A DNA stretch of 64,000 nucleotides, from contig QZDX01000014.1 of NCBI GenBank assembly GCA_009917555.1, positions 56,388 through 120,387 on the forward strand. The letters are read 5' to 3'. The stretch is from a bacterium 1XD21-13. GTDB lineage: Bacteria; Bacillota; Clostridia; Lachnospirales; Lachnospiraceae. Position 1 is the stretch's first letter, and each line of letters starts with the position of its first letter. The notes under the pieces are model-generated. The model saw only the letters and a list, made by a program, of their open reading frames with translations. It did not search any database and was not told the DNA's origin. The translations under genes were made by a program, and so were the position numbers. Positions 16,100 through 25,627 of this stretch are shown here, one piece after another.

Positions 16100-16978
16100 A
16101 TGAATCCCATGATTAAATATAGAGGTGGAAAATCGAAAGAGCTGTTGCATTTTACAAAACATATGCCAAAAGAATATTCGAGATATATAGAGCCTTTTTT
16201 TGGCGGAGGTGCATTATACTTTTATCTTCAACCAGAAAAAGCAATTATAAATGATATAAATTGTAAGCTATATGGTTTTTATAAAGAAATGCAGGAAAAA
16301 TATCCGGAGGCAAGAATACAATTAGATAAATTACAAAAAGAGTATGAGAAGAATCAGAAAGAATATGAGGAATTAAAAGCAAAAAGCCCGGAAGAGAGAG
16401 TAGAAAATAAAAATGAGGCGTTGTACTATTTTATGAGAGATGCATTTAATCATAAAATTGAGACAGAATATTTGGATTCTGTCATATATTTTTTTATTAA
16501 TAAAACGGCGTATTCCGGGATGATACGATATAATGCAAATGGAGAATATAATGTTCCTTTTGGAAGATACAAAAATTTAAATACGAAGCTTATAACAAAT
16601 GAACATTTTAGTCTTTTGCAGAGGACAGAGATTTATAATTATGATTATTCGAAAATTTTTGATATGGCAGAAGTTGATGATTTTATTTTTTTAGATCCTC
16701 CATATGATTGTGTGTTTAGTGACTATGGAAATGAAAGTTATAAAGAAGGATTTGGGGAAGAAGAACATAGAAGATTGGCTAGTGATTTTAAAAACCTTTC
16801 ATGTAAAGCATTATTAGTTATTGGAAAAACATCTTTAACAGAAGAATTGTATGGAAAATATATTGTAGAAGAATATAATAAATCTTATGCAGTAAATATA
16901 AGAAATAGATTTAAAGCGGATGCAAAGCATATTATAGTGACAAACTATCAGAATGGAGAAGCTGCATGGCTTATTTAA
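16100..16978 (+). CDS. Dam-like DNA adenine methylase (D12 class)
   Basis: A 292-residue N6-adenine methyltransferase. Motif X KYRGGKSKEL is at the N-terminus, motif I EPFFGGGALYF at about 33-43 binds S-adenosylmethionine, and motif IV FLDPPYD at about 198-204 is catalytic; this order is the alpha (Dam/MboIA) class. ATG 16100 is chosen because AGGAGG at 16087-16092 is correctly placed for it. It overlaps the endonuclease gene by 13 bp. If it is GATC-specific as Dam relatives are, it would protect both strands of an AlwI-type site (GGATC). The gene is strikingly AT-rich beside its neighbours, a sign of transfer. Confidence 0.9.
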   Translation: MNPMIKYRGGKSKELLHFTKHMPKEYSRYIEPFFGGGALYFYLQPEKAIINDINCKLYGFYKEMQEKYPEARIQLDKLQKEYEKNQKEYEELKAKSPEERVENKNEALYYFMRDAFNHKIETEYLDSVIYFFINKTAYSGMIRYNANGEYNVPFGRYKNLNTKLITNEHFSLLQRTEIYNYDYSKIFDMAEVDDFIFLDPPYDCVFSDYGNESYKEGFGEEEHRRLASDFKNLSCKALLVIGKTSLTEELYGKYIVEEYNKSYAVNIRNRFKADAKHIIVTNYQNGEAAWLI

Positions 16979-18645
16979 AAAGTAAGACTTTATTTTTTAC
17001 AACATCACCTAGGACGCCATTAAAAATGATTCCGGAGATAGAGGTTCTTGAAAAACATTTTAAAGGTAAGGTGTGGAACGTAGATACACAGATAGAATTT
17101 ATAAAAAGATTATCTGAGGGAAAGGACTTTAAAGGAGAAGGCTCTGCAAAGGAAATGGCATTTAGTGCCAGAGACCGTATTAATCGTGCGCCGAAGGCAT
17201 TAGGGTTTGTTGATTTAAAACCAATAATAAATTTAACACAACCAGGGAAGCAGTTTATCAGCGGAAAAAGAACAGAAGAAATACTGCTGAGACAGTTATT
17301 GAAATTCCAACTTCCATCTCCTTATCATAAAGTGCCAGAACAATTTGAAGGAATATTTGGAGTAAAGCCATATTTAGAAATATTTAGATTAATTTATGAG
17401 TTGGGAACAATAAGCTTTGATGAACTGATGATATTTGGGATGCAATTAACACATTACTCGAAATTTGAAGAAATTGCAGATGGAATTAGGCAGTTCAGAA
17501 GGATGAAACTATATGCCAAATCAAGCTACAAAGTGTTTAGAGGAGAATACCTAAACAGGGAAGTAGAAAAGATATATCAGGATGATATACGGGAGGGGAA
17601 TACACAAACAAGAGAATCTCAAGATAAGTCTTTAGATAAATTTATAAAGACAAAATCAAGGAATTTGAGAGACTATACAGATGCATGTTTTAGGTATTTA
17701 CGTGCAACAGGTATGGTTGAAATATCTCAGAGAGGGCACTCGCTTTCGATAATGCCAGAAAAGAAAAAAGAGGTTGAGTTTTTTCTAAACCATGTAGATA
17801 GGAATCCGATTTACGTAGATGAAGAGGAAAAATATAAAGAATATTTATTTGATGCATCATTGCCGGTATTGTTTTCGGATGATAGAGTGCGTCTGCTTAA
17901 ACAAGTTTCTGAGGTCGTTGGTTCGTTAGAAGATTTGACGGAAAAAACCACAGAGCAGTTGAAGGATAAGTTAGAAGAGGCTGTCCAAAACAAAAAAACT
18001 ACAATTCTTAAACAACAAGTGATGGATTTAAAGACATACAAAGAATATAATGATGTAATGACAATATTTACTGATATTAAGTCAGATTCGTTATATGATG
18101 CTCCATTAATGTTGGAATGGAATACTTGGAGAGCCATGACTATGCTTGATGGTGGTAATGTTAAAGCAAATTTAAAATGGGATGATAGAGGGCAGCCGAT
18201 GTCAACGGCCCAAGGAAATATGGCAGACATCATTTGTGATTATGGTGATTTTGGATTAGCAGTGGAAGTTACAATGCAATGTGGACAGAGACAGTATGAG
18301 ATGGAAGGGGAGCCTGTTTCAAGGCATCTTGCTAAATTGAAGAAAGAAATAGGAAAAGAGGCATATTGCCTGTTCATTGCTCCCAAAATTAATGAATCCT
18401 GTATTGCTTATTTCTATGCGTTACATACCATGAATATAGCATTTTATGGTGGACAATCCATTATAGTGCCTGTGGAGTTAGATGTATTTATTAATATGGT
18501 TGAACAGTCATATAGGGCTGATTATGTTCCTGATTCAGCCCAGGTAAAAAATATTTTTGAATATTCGCTACAACAAGCAAAAATAGCGAAAGATGAAAAT
18601 GAGTGGTATGCAAAGATTAAAGATAAGGTATTAAATTGGTTGTAA
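16966..18645 (+). CDS. AlwI-family type II (IIS) restriction endonuclease
   Basis: A 559-residue protein resembling the AlwI family of type IIS endonucleases (relatives of PleI, MlyI and the nicking enzyme BstNBI). LEWNTWRAMTML at about 382-393 and a probable PD-(D/E)XK-like core ADIICDY...LAVEVT at about 419-434 are the recognisable pieces; the first 250 residues would recognise DNA. AlwI itself cuts beside GGATC; that this enzyme has the same site is inferred. It shares 13 bp with the methylase gene, so synthesis is coupled, methylase first. Low GC, poly-A-rich codons mark the whole 16.0-18.65 kb segment as an acquired island. Confidence 0.8.
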   Translation: MAYLKSKTLFFTTSPRTPLKMIPEIEVLEKHFKGKVWNVDTQIEFIKRLSEGKDFKGEGSAKEMAFSARDRINRAPKALGFVDLKPIINLTQPGKQFISGKRTEEILLRQLLKFQLPSPYHKVPEQFEGIFGVKPYLEIFRLIYELGTISFDELMIFGMQLTHYSKFEEIADGIRQFRRMKLYAKSSYKVFRGEYLNREVEKIYQDDIREGNTQTRESQDKSLDKFIKTKSRNLRDYTDACFRYLRATGMVEISQRGHSLSIMPEKKKEVEFFLNHVDRNPIYVDEEEKYKEYLFDASLPVLFSDDRVRLLKQVSEVVGSLEDLTEKTTEQLKDKLEEAVQNKKTTILKQQVMDLKTYKEYNDVMTIFTDIKSDSLYDAPLMLEWNTWRAMTMLDGGNVKANLKWDDRGQPMSTAQGNMADIICDYGDFGLAVEVTMQCGQRQYEMEGEPVSRHLAKLKKEIGKEAYCLFIAPKINESCIAYFYALHTMNIAFYGGQSIIVPVELDVFINMVEQSYRADYVPDSAQVKNIFEYSLQQAKIAKDENEWYAKIKDKVLNWL

Positions 18646-18662
18646 ATCAGGAAAATAAATAC

Positions 18663-18691
18663 TTGCATTTCCTATAAAAATGCGATAGGAT
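18663..18691 (+). promoter_or_regulatory. Promoter of asd
   Basis: TTGCAT (18663-18668), a 17-bp spacer, TAGGAT (18686-18691); leader of about 90 nt before asd. Confidence 0.6.
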
Positions 18692-18794
18692 ACATAGAAA
18701 AAAGGCGGCAGTACAAGGAAGCCTGACAGACGTGTTTATTGAATGATTCCGGCTTTCCAGCCGTACGCCAGAGAAATAAGAGGAGAATATGAAA

Positions 18795-19883
18795 ATGAGC
18801 GACAGATTGAGAGTCGGTATCCTTGGGGGTACCGGAATGGTGGGGCAGCGTTTTATTTCCCTGCTGGAGAACCACCCCTGGTTTGAGGTGGCAGCCATAG
18901 CAGCCAGCCCTAGAAGTGCAGGAAAGACCTATGAGGAGGCCGTAGGCGGGCGGTGGAAGATGACCACTCCCATGCCGGAGGCCGTTAAGAAGCTTATCGT
19001 TATGAATGTAAATGAGGTGGAAAAGGTTGCCGCAGAGGTAGACTTTGTATTCAGCGCCGTGGACATGACCAAGGACGAGATACGTGCCATTGAGGAAGCC
19101 TATGCGAAGACAGAGACACCGGTGGTATCTAACAACAGCGCTCATCGCTGGACACAGGATGTACCTATGATTATCCCGGAGATCAACCCGGAGCATGTGA
19201 AGATTATCGAGGAGCAGAAGAAGCGCCTGGGTACAAAGAGAGGCTTTATTGCCGTGAAGCCCAACTGCTCCATTCAGTCCTACACGCCTGCGCTGAAGGC
19301 GTGGGAGGAATTCGAGCCCTATGAGGTAGTGGCCACCACCTACCAGGCGATTTCCGGTGCCGGAAAGACGTTTAAGGACTGGCCTGAGATGGTGGAGAAT
19401 GTGATCCCCTACATTGGCGGCGAGGAGGAAAAGAGCGAAAAGGAGCCTCTTCGTGTTTTAGGAACATGTGAGGATGGCCAGATCAAGCTTGCCAAGGAGC
19501 CGGTGATCACCTGCCAGTGTATTCGTGTTCCTGTGCTGAACGGTCACACGGCGGCCGTATTTGTGAAGTTCCGTAAAAAGCCAACCAAGGAGCAGCTGAT
19601 TGAGAAGCTTAGAAGCTACCGGGGACTGCCCCAGGAGCTTGAACTTCCCAGTGCGCCGAAGCAGTTTATTCAGTACATGGAGGAGGATAACCGTCCTCAG
19701 GTGAAGCTGGATGTGGACTACGAGAGGGGCATGGGCGTTTCCATCGGAAGAATCCGGGAGGATCATGTGTACGACTGGAAGTTTGTAGGTCTTTCCCACA
19801 ACACCGTCCGGGGCGCAGCCGGCGGAGCCGTTCTCTGTGCGGAGCTTTTGAAAGCCCAGGGGTATATTGGGGCTAAGGCTTAA
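18795..19883 (+). CDS. asd: Aspartate-semialdehyde dehydrogenase
   Basis: About 362 residues; reduces aspartyl phosphate to aspartate semialdehyde with NADPH, the branch point to lysine, methionine and threonine. RVGILGGTGMVGQRF is the nucleotide loop and KPNCSIQSY (about 154-162) holds the catalytic Cys; H in the C-terminal third acts as base. The form is the archaeal/fungal-type Asd (about 350-360 residues) rather than the enterobacterial one. Two starts are possible: ATG 18789 is only 3 bp from AGGAG (18781-18785), ATG 18795 is 9 bp away, so 18795 is preferred. Monocistronic, with a hairpin terminator 110 bp downstream. Confidence 0.92.
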   Translation: MSDRLRVGILGGTGMVGQRFISLLENHPWFEVAAIAASPRSAGKTYEEAVGGRWKMTTPMPEAVKKLIVMNVNEVEKVAAEVDFVFSAVDMTKDEIRAIEEAYAKTETPVVSNNSAHRWTQDVPMIIPEINPEHVKIIEEQKKRLGTKRGFIAVKPNCSIQSYTPALKAWEEFEPYEVVATTYQAISGAGKTFKDWPEMVENVIPYIGGEEEKSEKEPLRVLGTCEDGQIKLAKEPVITCQCIRVPVLNGHTAAVFVKFRKKPTKEQLIEKLRSYRGLPQELELPSAPKQFIQYMEEDNRPQVKLDVDYERGMGVSIGRIREDHVYDWKFVGLSHNTVRGAAGGAVLCAELLKAQGYIGAKA

Positions 19884-19993
19884 GCTGTTGTATATAAAAC
19901 TTCATTTTCGGGGATATTGCAAATATAATTTGCATATGCTATAATGCCAGTAGGCAAAAGACATCAATATTCACAAGGTATACAAAAAAGAAC

Positions 19994-20040
19994 GAATCCC
20001 CGAAAGTATTGCGAGTACTTTCGGGGATTCTTCTTCTTTT
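19994..20040. terminator. Bidirectional terminator, asd / small membrane peptide
   Basis: GAATCCCCGAAAGTA (19994-20008) pairs perfectly with 20016-20030. TTCTTCTTTT follows on the plus strand, and AAAAAAG precedes it, giving a T run for the minus-strand gene. Confidence 0.88.
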
Positions 20041-20074
20041 ACGGAGAAGTGAACCGTTTGGGCTTGGTTACTGT

Positions 20075-20167
20075 TTATTCATCTCCGTCAAGCCACTTGC
20101 ACAGGTAGTAGGCGGCTACACTGGCCAATACGGAGAGAATGAAAGACATCAATATATTCACAGGCAT
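20075..20167 (-). CDS. 30-residue membrane peptide, possible type I toxin
   Basis: A 30-codon gene on the minus strand encoding a hydrophobic helix (about residues 4-22, NILMSFILSVLASVAAYYL) followed by the short charged tail CKWLDGDE. It has an exceptionally strong ribosome site, AAAGGGGGGT, directly upstream of the ATG at 20167, a near-consensus promoter 40 bp further up and a strong terminator, so it is a real transcription unit. Short single-helix peptides ending CKWLDGD are familiar in Firmicutes genomes; some similar ones are type I toxins or holin-like peptides, but function here is inferred only from form. No antisense RNA promoter was identified. Confidence 0.75.
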   Translation of the reverse strand: MPVNILMSFILSVLASVAAYYLCKWLDGDE

Positions 20168-20208
20168 ACCCCCCTTTCTGTCACCAGTATCGGGGCGGTA
20201 ACGGATTA

Positions 20209-20237
20209 AGTATATCATAACTATGCAGTTTTGCCAA
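20209..20237 (-). promoter_or_regulatory. Promoter of the small membrane peptide gene
   Basis: On the minus strand TTGGCA (20237-20232), a 17-bp spacer, TATACT (20214-20209), giving a leader of about 35 nt. Confidence 0.8.
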
Positions 20238-20285
20238 TTTACATAAAATAAATATTATGGAACTTAAAGCAGCAGGAGAATACTT

Positions 20286-21218
20286 GTGAGGCAGATAAAT
20301 TGGAATACAATGAAAATGGTCATTCCTGTGGTAGGAATGGCCATTTGCCTGTTAAGCGGGTGCTTGCAGGGTAAAAATGATAATAACCAAAACAGGCAGG
20401 AGACAGCGGCAAGCCAGGATGCAGCAGGGAAAGGCGCAGGGCTGGAAGAGCTGGAGGACTGGAGAACAGAGGCACAAAGATCAGGCCGGCCGGAGCAAGA
20501 AGAAGCGTCAGATAAAGAGGCTTCCGGGGAAAATGAATCCTCCGAACTGACAGATCGGGAAGAGGAGCTGTCGGATTACCGCACCTGTATGTCCGGAACC
20601 ATTGTGGAGCAGGAGCTTACACAGGAGGAGCTTTCGGCCCTTTTCTATGCACAGGAGATCCCGGAGGAGGTATTTGCCCGGATGAACGGCGTTTCCTATG
20701 TGGAAAATGAGGACATTGCCCTGGAGGATCTGCGCTATCTGCGTCTCTTGTATGTGGGCTTTGATGAGAAGACCCATGTGGGAGAGCTGGTGGTTCATGT
20801 ATCCATTGCGGATACGATTCTGGAGATTTTTAAGGATCTCTATGAAAACGGCTACCAGATTGAAAAAATGTGCCTCATTGATGATTACGATGGAGATGAT
20901 CACGCCTCCATCCTGGACAACAATACATCTGCCTTTAATTACCGGGTGGTGGAGGGCAGCAAAAAGCTGTCCCGCCATGCATACGGCCTTGCCATTGACA
21001 TCAATCCTTTTTACAATCCATATGTGACCTATCCGGGCGGTGTAGAACATATTTCGCCGGAGGGCAGTGAGCCTTACGCAGACCGGGAGGCGGATTTTCC
21101 TCATAAGATTGGAAAGGACGGGGATCTGTGCTGGCAGCTCTTTTCCGAACATGGCTTTACCTGGGGCGGGGACTGGAAGAGCCTGAAGGATTACCAGCAT
21201 TTTCAGATTTCGGAGTAA
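20286..21218 (+). CDS. M15-family peptidase lipoprotein
   Basis: A 310-residue lipoprotein. The signal peptide ends in the lipobox LLSGC with Cys26 as the lipid site; a Gln/Glu-rich linker (about 30-90) leads to a D-Ala-D-Ala carboxypeptidase/L-Ala-D-Glu peptidase-like (M15C/M15_4) domain. Its zinc ligands are visible in LSRHAYGLAIDINPFYNPY (His and Asp) and DYQHFQIS (His), with WGGDW just before. It acts on cell-wall peptides outside the membrane. GTG 20286 is chosen because AGGAG lies 7 bp upstream; ATG 20310 would give a shorter signal. Distinct from the VanY-type enzyme at 7115. Confidence 0.85.
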   Translation: MRQINWNTMKMVIPVVGMAICLLSGCLQGKNDNNQNRQETAASQDAAGKGAGLEELEDWRTEAQRSGRPEQEEASDKEASGENESSELTDREEELSDYRTCMSGTIVEQELTQEELSALFYAQEIPEEVFARMNGVSYVENEDIALEDLRYLRLLYVGFDEKTHVGELVVHVSIADTILEIFKDLYENGYQIEKMCLIDDYDGDDHASILDNNTSAFNYRVVEGSKKLSRHAYGLAIDINPFYNPYVTYPGGVEHISPEGSEPYADREADFPHKIGKDGDLCWQLFSEHGFTWGGDWKSLKDYQHFQISE

Positions 21219-21334
21219 GGCGGATAGAAATAGTATTTGTTCAGGAAATGATGGCATAGAATCCAACAGAGGCTGGCGTATATTCTGCATGATTAGTCCG
21301 ATTTACGAGCAGCCATCACACCAGGAGGATTTTT

Positions 21335-22198
21335 GTGGGCAGAAAAAGAAAAATTTCTTTCGTGATTCTATCATGTTTGATTTTACTGTTACTACTGATA
21401 GCTTTCAATACAAAGCTCAAAATCAGATCCTATGAGGTCTGTTCGGATAAAATCAGAGAACCGGTAAGGCTTGTCCTGATTACAGATTTGCATTCCTGTA
21501 AATATGGGGAGAATCAAAAAGAATTGATCGAAGCTATTGACAGGCAGAAACCGGATCTCATTCTGCTGGGCGGAGATATCTGTGATGACAAGATCCCCAA
21601 TGATAATACAAAGGCCCTGCTTGGAGGGATTGCGTCTCGTTATCCCTGCTACTATGTGACAGGAAATCACGAATACTGGAGCAATCAGATTGATAAGATT
21701 CTGGAACTGTTTCTCTCCTACGGCGTGACCATTTTAAGCGGAAACAGTGACACCATAGAAATTCGGGGGCAGGCTCTTAATGTCTGCGGAATTTCCGATC
21801 CGGATATTGTGAGATATACGGACTCGTCCACGGGAGCCAGGGAGCAGCTTCAGGCTTTGGAGCATGTGCCGGACAACGGGCTTTATACCATTTTGCTGGC
21901 GCACCGGCCAGAATGGATAGATCTCTATGGAACCTATGATTTCGACCTTGTATTGTCCGGTCATGCCCATGGAGGCCAATGGCGCCTGCCGGGGCTTATC
22001 AACGGTGTGTTTGCACCGGATCAGGGGATGCTTCCCAAGTATGCCGGAGGAAAGTATGGAGTGAATGGTACAACTATGATTGTAAGCCGGGGACTGGCAC
22101 GTGAGAGTACATCCGTTCCGCGAATATTTAACCGGCCGGAGCTGGTTGTGGTGGATCTGGTTCCGGGAGAGGTGGAAGCTATAGAATTGCAGGAATGA
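21335..22198 (+). CDS. Membrane-bound metallophosphoesterase
   Basis: A 287-residue calcineurin-like phosphoesterase with an N-terminal membrane anchor (about 6-22). The metal-binding motifs are in the usual order: ITDLH at about 47-51, LLGGDI at about 72-77, VTGNHEYW at about 106-113 and SGHAHGGQW near 208-216. This is the YkuE/YaeI-like branch, which acts at the membrane on phospholipid or UDP-sugar-lipid type substrates in characterised members; the substrate here is unknown. GTG start with AGGAGG 8 bp upstream. It may be cotranscribed with the lipoprotein gene 115 bp upstream. Confidence 0.85.
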   Translation: MGRKRKISFVILSCLILLLLLIAFNTKLKIRSYEVCSDKIREPVRLVLITDLHSCKYGENQKELIEAIDRQKPDLILLGGDICDDKIPNDNTKALLGGIASRYPCYYVTGNHEYWSNQIDKILELFLSYGVTILSGNSDTIEIRGQALNVCGISDPDIVRYTDSSTGAREQLQALEHVPDNGLYTILLAHRPEWIDLYGTYDFDLVLSGHAHGGQWRLPGLINGVFAPDQGMLPKYAGGKYGVNGTTMIVSRGLARESTSVPRIFNRPELVVVDLVPGEVEAIELQE

Positions 22199-22325
22199 AT
22201 ACGGATGCAAAAATAGGAACAAAAATATAAAGCATAAATTTTGAAAAACTACTTGCAGGACTGCCCTGACGTATGATAGGATAAACCTATCCGTTAGGGC
22301 AGTTCGCCGTTTTTCCCATTTTTAC

Positions 22326-22354
22326 TTGACAGAAGAAGAAAAATATAATAGTAT
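22326..22354 (+). promoter_or_regulatory. Promoter of recA
   Basis: TTGACA (22326-22331), a 17-bp spacer, TAGTAT (22349-22354). LexA boxes follow directly downstream. Confidence 0.85.
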
Positions 22355-22367
22355 AGTAACCAGAAAA

Positions 22368-22395
22368 CGAACAAACATTCGCAAACAAGTGTTTG
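22368..22395 (+). promoter_or_regulatory. Two adjacent LexA (SOS) boxes
   Basis: CGAACAAACATTCG (22368-22381) and CAAACAAGTGTTTG (22382-22395) lie end to end and both resemble the Gram-positive LexA site CGAACRNRYGTTYG. The second is part of an 18-bp palindrome CGCAAACAAGTGTTTGCG. They cover the transcription start region. Confidence 0.8.
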
Positions 22396-22417
22396 CGTTT
22401 AAAGCAAGGAGAATAAG

Positions 22418-23485
22418 ATGGTAAAAGAAGAAAAGCTAAAAGCATTGGATGCAGCACTGGGACAGATTGAGAAGCAGTTTGGAAAGGGAGCTGTCATGAA
22501 GCTGGGAGACAGAGGAGCCCACATGCAGATTGAGACAACGCCCACCGGCTGCCTGAGTCTGGACATGGCATTAGGCCTGGGAGGTGTTCCCAAGGGAAGA
22601 ATTATTGAGGTCTATGGACCGGAATCCAGTGGTAAGACGACAGTTGCCCTGCATATGGTAGCGGAGGTTCAGAAGCGCGGCGGAATCGCAGGCTTCATTG
22701 ACGCAGAGCACGCTCTGGACCCTGTCTATGCCAAGAATATCGGCGTGGACATTGACAATCTGTACATATCCCAGCCAGACAACGGCGAGCAGGCTCTTGA
22801 GATTACGGAGACTATGGTGCGTTCCGGTGCGGTAGATATTATTATTGTAGACTCCGTGGCGGCGCTGGTGCCAAAGGCAGAGATTGACGGAGACATGGGA
22901 GATTCCCATGTGGGCCTGCAGGCAAGGCTGATGTCCCAGGCTTTGCGGAAGCTGACGGCTGTTACCAGCAAGTCCAACTGTACGGTGATTTTTATCAACC
23001 AGCTCCGTGAGAAGATCGGCGTAATGTTCGGCAATCCTGAGACTACCACAGGAGGTCGAGCACTGAAATTCTATTCTTCCATCCGTTTAGACGTGCGCCG
23101 TGTGGAGACCTTGAAGCAGGGAGGCGAGATGGTAGGAAATCGTACGAAGATTAAGGTTGTAAAGAATAAGATCGCCCCTCCCTTTAAGGAGGCGGAGTTT
23201 GATATTATGTTCGGCGAAGGGATTTCCCGTGAAGGAGACATTCTGGATCTGGCAGTGAATACAGGCGTAGTGAATAAGAGCGGAGCCTGGTATGCCTACA
23301 ACGGAGAGAAGATCGGCCAGGGCCGTGAGAACGCCAAGACCTATCTGCGTCAGAATACGGCCGTATGCCAGGAGATTGAGGAGCGTGTGCGGGAGGGCTT
23401 TGGCCTGGACTCCGCGGTGATCCCGGAGGAAAAGCCGGCAGAGGAGCCGAAGGAAAAGAAGGCAAAGGCGGCTGCTGAAAAATAA
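22418..23485 (+). CDS. recA: Recombinase RecA
   Basis: A 355-residue RecA, the standard length. It forms filaments on single-stranded DNA, drives strand exchange and triggers LexA self-cleavage. Walker [10 protein letters not shown] is at about 67-75, Walker B-type [10 protein letters not shown] at about 141-150, and [22 protein letters not shown] covers loop L2 and the MAW-like region. A Lys/Glu/Ala-rich C-terminal tail is typical. AAGGAG precedes the ATG. Its promoter carries two LexA boxes, so it is SOS-induced. recX overlaps its stop by one base. Confidence 0.98.
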   Translation: MVKEEKLKALDAALGQIEKQFGKGAVMKLGDRGAHMQIETTPTGCLSLDMALGLGGVPKGRIIEVYGPESSGKTTVALHMVAEVQKRGGIAGFIDAEHALDPVYAKNIGVDIDNLYISQPDNGEQALEITETMVRSGAVDIIIVDSVAALVPKAEIDGDMGDSHVGLQARLMSQALRKLTAVTSKSNCTVIFINQLREKIGVMFGNPETTTGGRALKFYSSIRLDVRRVETLKQGGEMVGNRTKIKVVKNKIAPPFKEAEFDIMFGEGISREGDILDLAVNTGVVNKSGAWYAYNGEKIGQGRENAKTYLRQNTAVCQEIEERVREGFGLDSAVIPEEKPAEEPKEKKAKAAAEK

Positions 23486-23937
23486 TGGATGAGTTAACAC
23501 GGGCAAAGCATCGGGCGCTTTATCTGCTGGAACATTGTGATCGGACGGAACAGGAGCTTCGCACCAAATTAAGTCGGAATTATGAGCCGGAAACTGTGGA
23601 GGAAGCTATCCGCTATGTAAAGCAGTATGACTACATTGATGATAAGAGATATGCCATCAATTATCTAAAGAGCCGCTGCCAGGTAAAGAGCCGCCGGCAG
23701 GTGGAGCAGGAGCTTCTCTATAAAAAAGGAATTTCTCGTGACATATTGGAGGAAGTCGGTCAGGAATTTGAGGAGCCGGATGAAAGGCTTTTGATCCGCA
23801 GATGGATGGAGAAGAAGCATTACTTCCCGGAGAAAGCTACCAGAGAGGAACAGCGCAGGTTTTATCAGTTTCTGATGCGCAGAGGCTTCGAGAGAGAGGA
23901 TATACTGCGGGAGCTACGAGGAGAAGAGAGGGAGTAG
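23485..23937 (+). CDS. recX: Regulatory protein RecX
   Basis: A 150-residue helical RecX, which binds the RecA filament groove and limits its activity. The N-terminus AKHRALYLLEHCDRTEQELRTKL and the motif VEEAIRYVKQYDYIDDKRYAINYL are the first of three tandem three-helix repeats typical of the family. Its ATG overlaps the TAA of recA (TAATG), so its translation depends on recA translation, the usual clostridial arrangement. It shares the recA promoter and SOS control. No ribosome site of its own is evident beyond purine-rich recA coding sequence. Confidence 0.92.
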   Translation: MDELTRAKHRALYLLEHCDRTEQELRTKLSRNYEPETVEEAIRYVKQYDYIDDKRYAINYLKSRCQVKSRRQVEQELLYKKGISRDILEEVGQEFEEPDERLLIRRWMEKKHYFPEKATREEQRRFYQFLMRRGFEREDILRELRGEERE

Positions 23938-24004
23938 CTTTGTGTGCCAGTAACTGTTGCGCACAAATTTACGCACAAATTTTGCGGAAAAAAATCAAGT
24001 TTAC

Positions 24005-24033
24005 TTGACACAATGCAAAAAACAGTATAGAAT
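24005..24033 (+). promoter_or_regulatory. Promoter of rny
   Basis: TTGACA (24005-24010), a 17-bp spacer, TAGAAT (24028-24033). Confidence 0.85.
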
Positions 24034-24080
24034 TTAAATGTTGTATTTGTACAATGAAAACTAAATAAGGAGGTGCTCCT

Positions 24081-25622
24081 GTGCCGGTTGTTTGGATATT
24101 GGCAACTGCACTGGTGTGTTGTGTAGGAACAGCCTTTGTGACAGTGTATGTGCGTAAGACCACCATAGAGAAAAAAGTGGGCAACGCAGAGGAAAAAGCA
24201 AGGGAAATCATAGACGATGCATTAAAGGTTGCAGAACGGTCCAAGCGTGAGGCTTTGCTGGAAGCGAAGGAAGAGTCGCTGAAGACAAAGAACGAGTTGG
24301 ACAAGGAAACAAAGGAACGCAGGGCGGAGCTTCAGCGTTATGAGCGCAGAGTTTTATCTAAGGAAGAAGCATTGGATAAAAAATCAGAAGCGTTAGAGCG
24401 TCGGGAAGCAAGCTATGCGGCAAAGGAAGAGAAGCTGGCGAAGCAGTCTGCAGAGATTGAACAGCTTCATTCAAAGAGAGTACAGGAACTAGAAAGAATC
24501 TCTGGTTTGACCTCCGAGCAAGCAAAAGAGTATTTGTTAAAGACTGTTGAAGACGAAGTAAAGCATGAAACCGCTGTGCTGGTCAAGGAACTTGAAAGCA
24601 GAGCAAAGGAAGAGGCCGATAAAAAGGCGAAGGAATATGTTGTAACGGCGATTCAGAAGTGTGCTGCGGATCATGTGGCGGAGACAACCATTTCGGTTGT
24701 TCAGCTTCCGAATGATGAGATGAAGGGAAGAATCATTGGCCGAGAGGGTCGGAATATCCGGACTCTGGAGACAATGACCGGTATTGACTTGATTATCGAC
24801 GATACACCGGAGGCAGTCATACTGTCAGGCTTTGATCCCATTCGCCGTGAAGTGGCGAGGATTGCGCTGGAAAAATTGATTGTGGATGGCCGTATTCATC
24901 CGGCCCGCATCGAGGAGATGGTAGAAAAGGCGCAGAAGGAAGTAGAAGTGATGATTCGCGAGGAGGGAGAGGCAGCTGCCCTTGAGGTAGGTGTCCACGG
25001 AATCCATCCGGAGCTCATCAAGCTTCTGGGAAGAATGAAATTCCGGACCAGCTATGGTCAGAATGCATTGAAGCATTCCATCGAGGTAGCTCATCTGGCA
25101 GGCTTACTGGCAGGAGAGGTCGGTGTGGATGTGCGTATGGCGAAGAGAGCCGGACTTTTACATGACATCGGAAAATCCATCGACCACGAAGTAGAGGGAT
25201 CACATATTCAGATAGGTGCTGATCTGTGTAAGAAGTACAAGGAATCAGCAACTGTCATCAATGCAGTGGAGTCACATCATGGGGATACGGAACCGACCTC
25301 TTTGATTTCTTGTCTGGTACAGGCAGCTGATACCATTTCAGCAGCAAGACCGGGGGCGAGAAGAGAGACCTTGGAGACGTATACCAACCGATTAAAACAG
25401 TTAGAGGATATCGCCAATGGATTTAAGGGCGTAGACAAGTCTTTTGCGATTCAAGCAGGTAGAGAGATTCGTATTATGGTAGTTCCGGAGCAGGTAGATG
25501 ATGCTGCTATGGTATTGCTGGCGAGAGATATCTCCAAGCAGGTTGAGGCTGAGCTGGAATATCCAGGCCAGATTAAGGTAAATGTTATTCGGGAAAGCCG
25601 AGTGACGGATTACGCAAAGTAG
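24081..25622 (+). CDS. rny: Ribonuclease Y
   Basis: A 513-residue membrane-tethered endoribonuclease that starts bulk mRNA decay in Firmicutes. An N-terminal membrane helix (about 2-22) is followed by a long coiled coil (about 30-190, rich in Lys/Glu), a KH domain ([13 protein letters not shown] at about 215-227) and an HD metal domain ([12 protein letters not shown] and [12 protein letters not shown] at about 333-375). GTG start with AAGGAGG 7 bp upstream. Monocistronic with its own strong promoter and terminator. It could be the enzyme that processes the structured leaders found elsewhere in the window, but that is speculation. Confidence 0.97.
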   Translation: MPVVWILATALVCCVGTAFVTVYVRKTTIEKKVGNAEEKAREIIDDALKVAERSKREALLEAKEESLKTKNELDKETKERRAELQRYERRVLSKEEALDKKSEALERREASYAAKEEKLAKQSAEIEQLHSKRVQELERISGLTSEQAKEYLLKTVEDEVKHETAVLVKELESRAKEEADKKAKEYVVTAIQKCAADHVAETTISVVQLPNDEMKGRIIGREGRNIRTLETMTGIDLIIDDTPEAVILSGFDPIRREVARIALEKLIVDGRIHPARIEEMVEKAQKEVEVMIREEGEAAALEVGVHGIHPELIKLLGRMKFRTSYGQNALKHSIEVAHLAGLLAGEVGVDVRMAKRAGLLHDIGKSIDHEVEGSHIQIGADLCKKYKESATVINAVESHHGDTEPTSLISCLVQAADTISAARPGARRETLETYTNRLKQLEDIANGFKGVDKSFAIQAGREIRIMVVPEQVDDAAMVLLARDISKQVEAELEYPGQIKVNVIRESRVTDYAK

Positions 25623-25627
25623 AAAAC

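Noticed and set aside
20009..20209. 66-codon plus-strand frame after asd
   Set aside because: It starts inside the terminator stem and lies antisense to the well-supported 30-residue peptide gene; no ribosome site.
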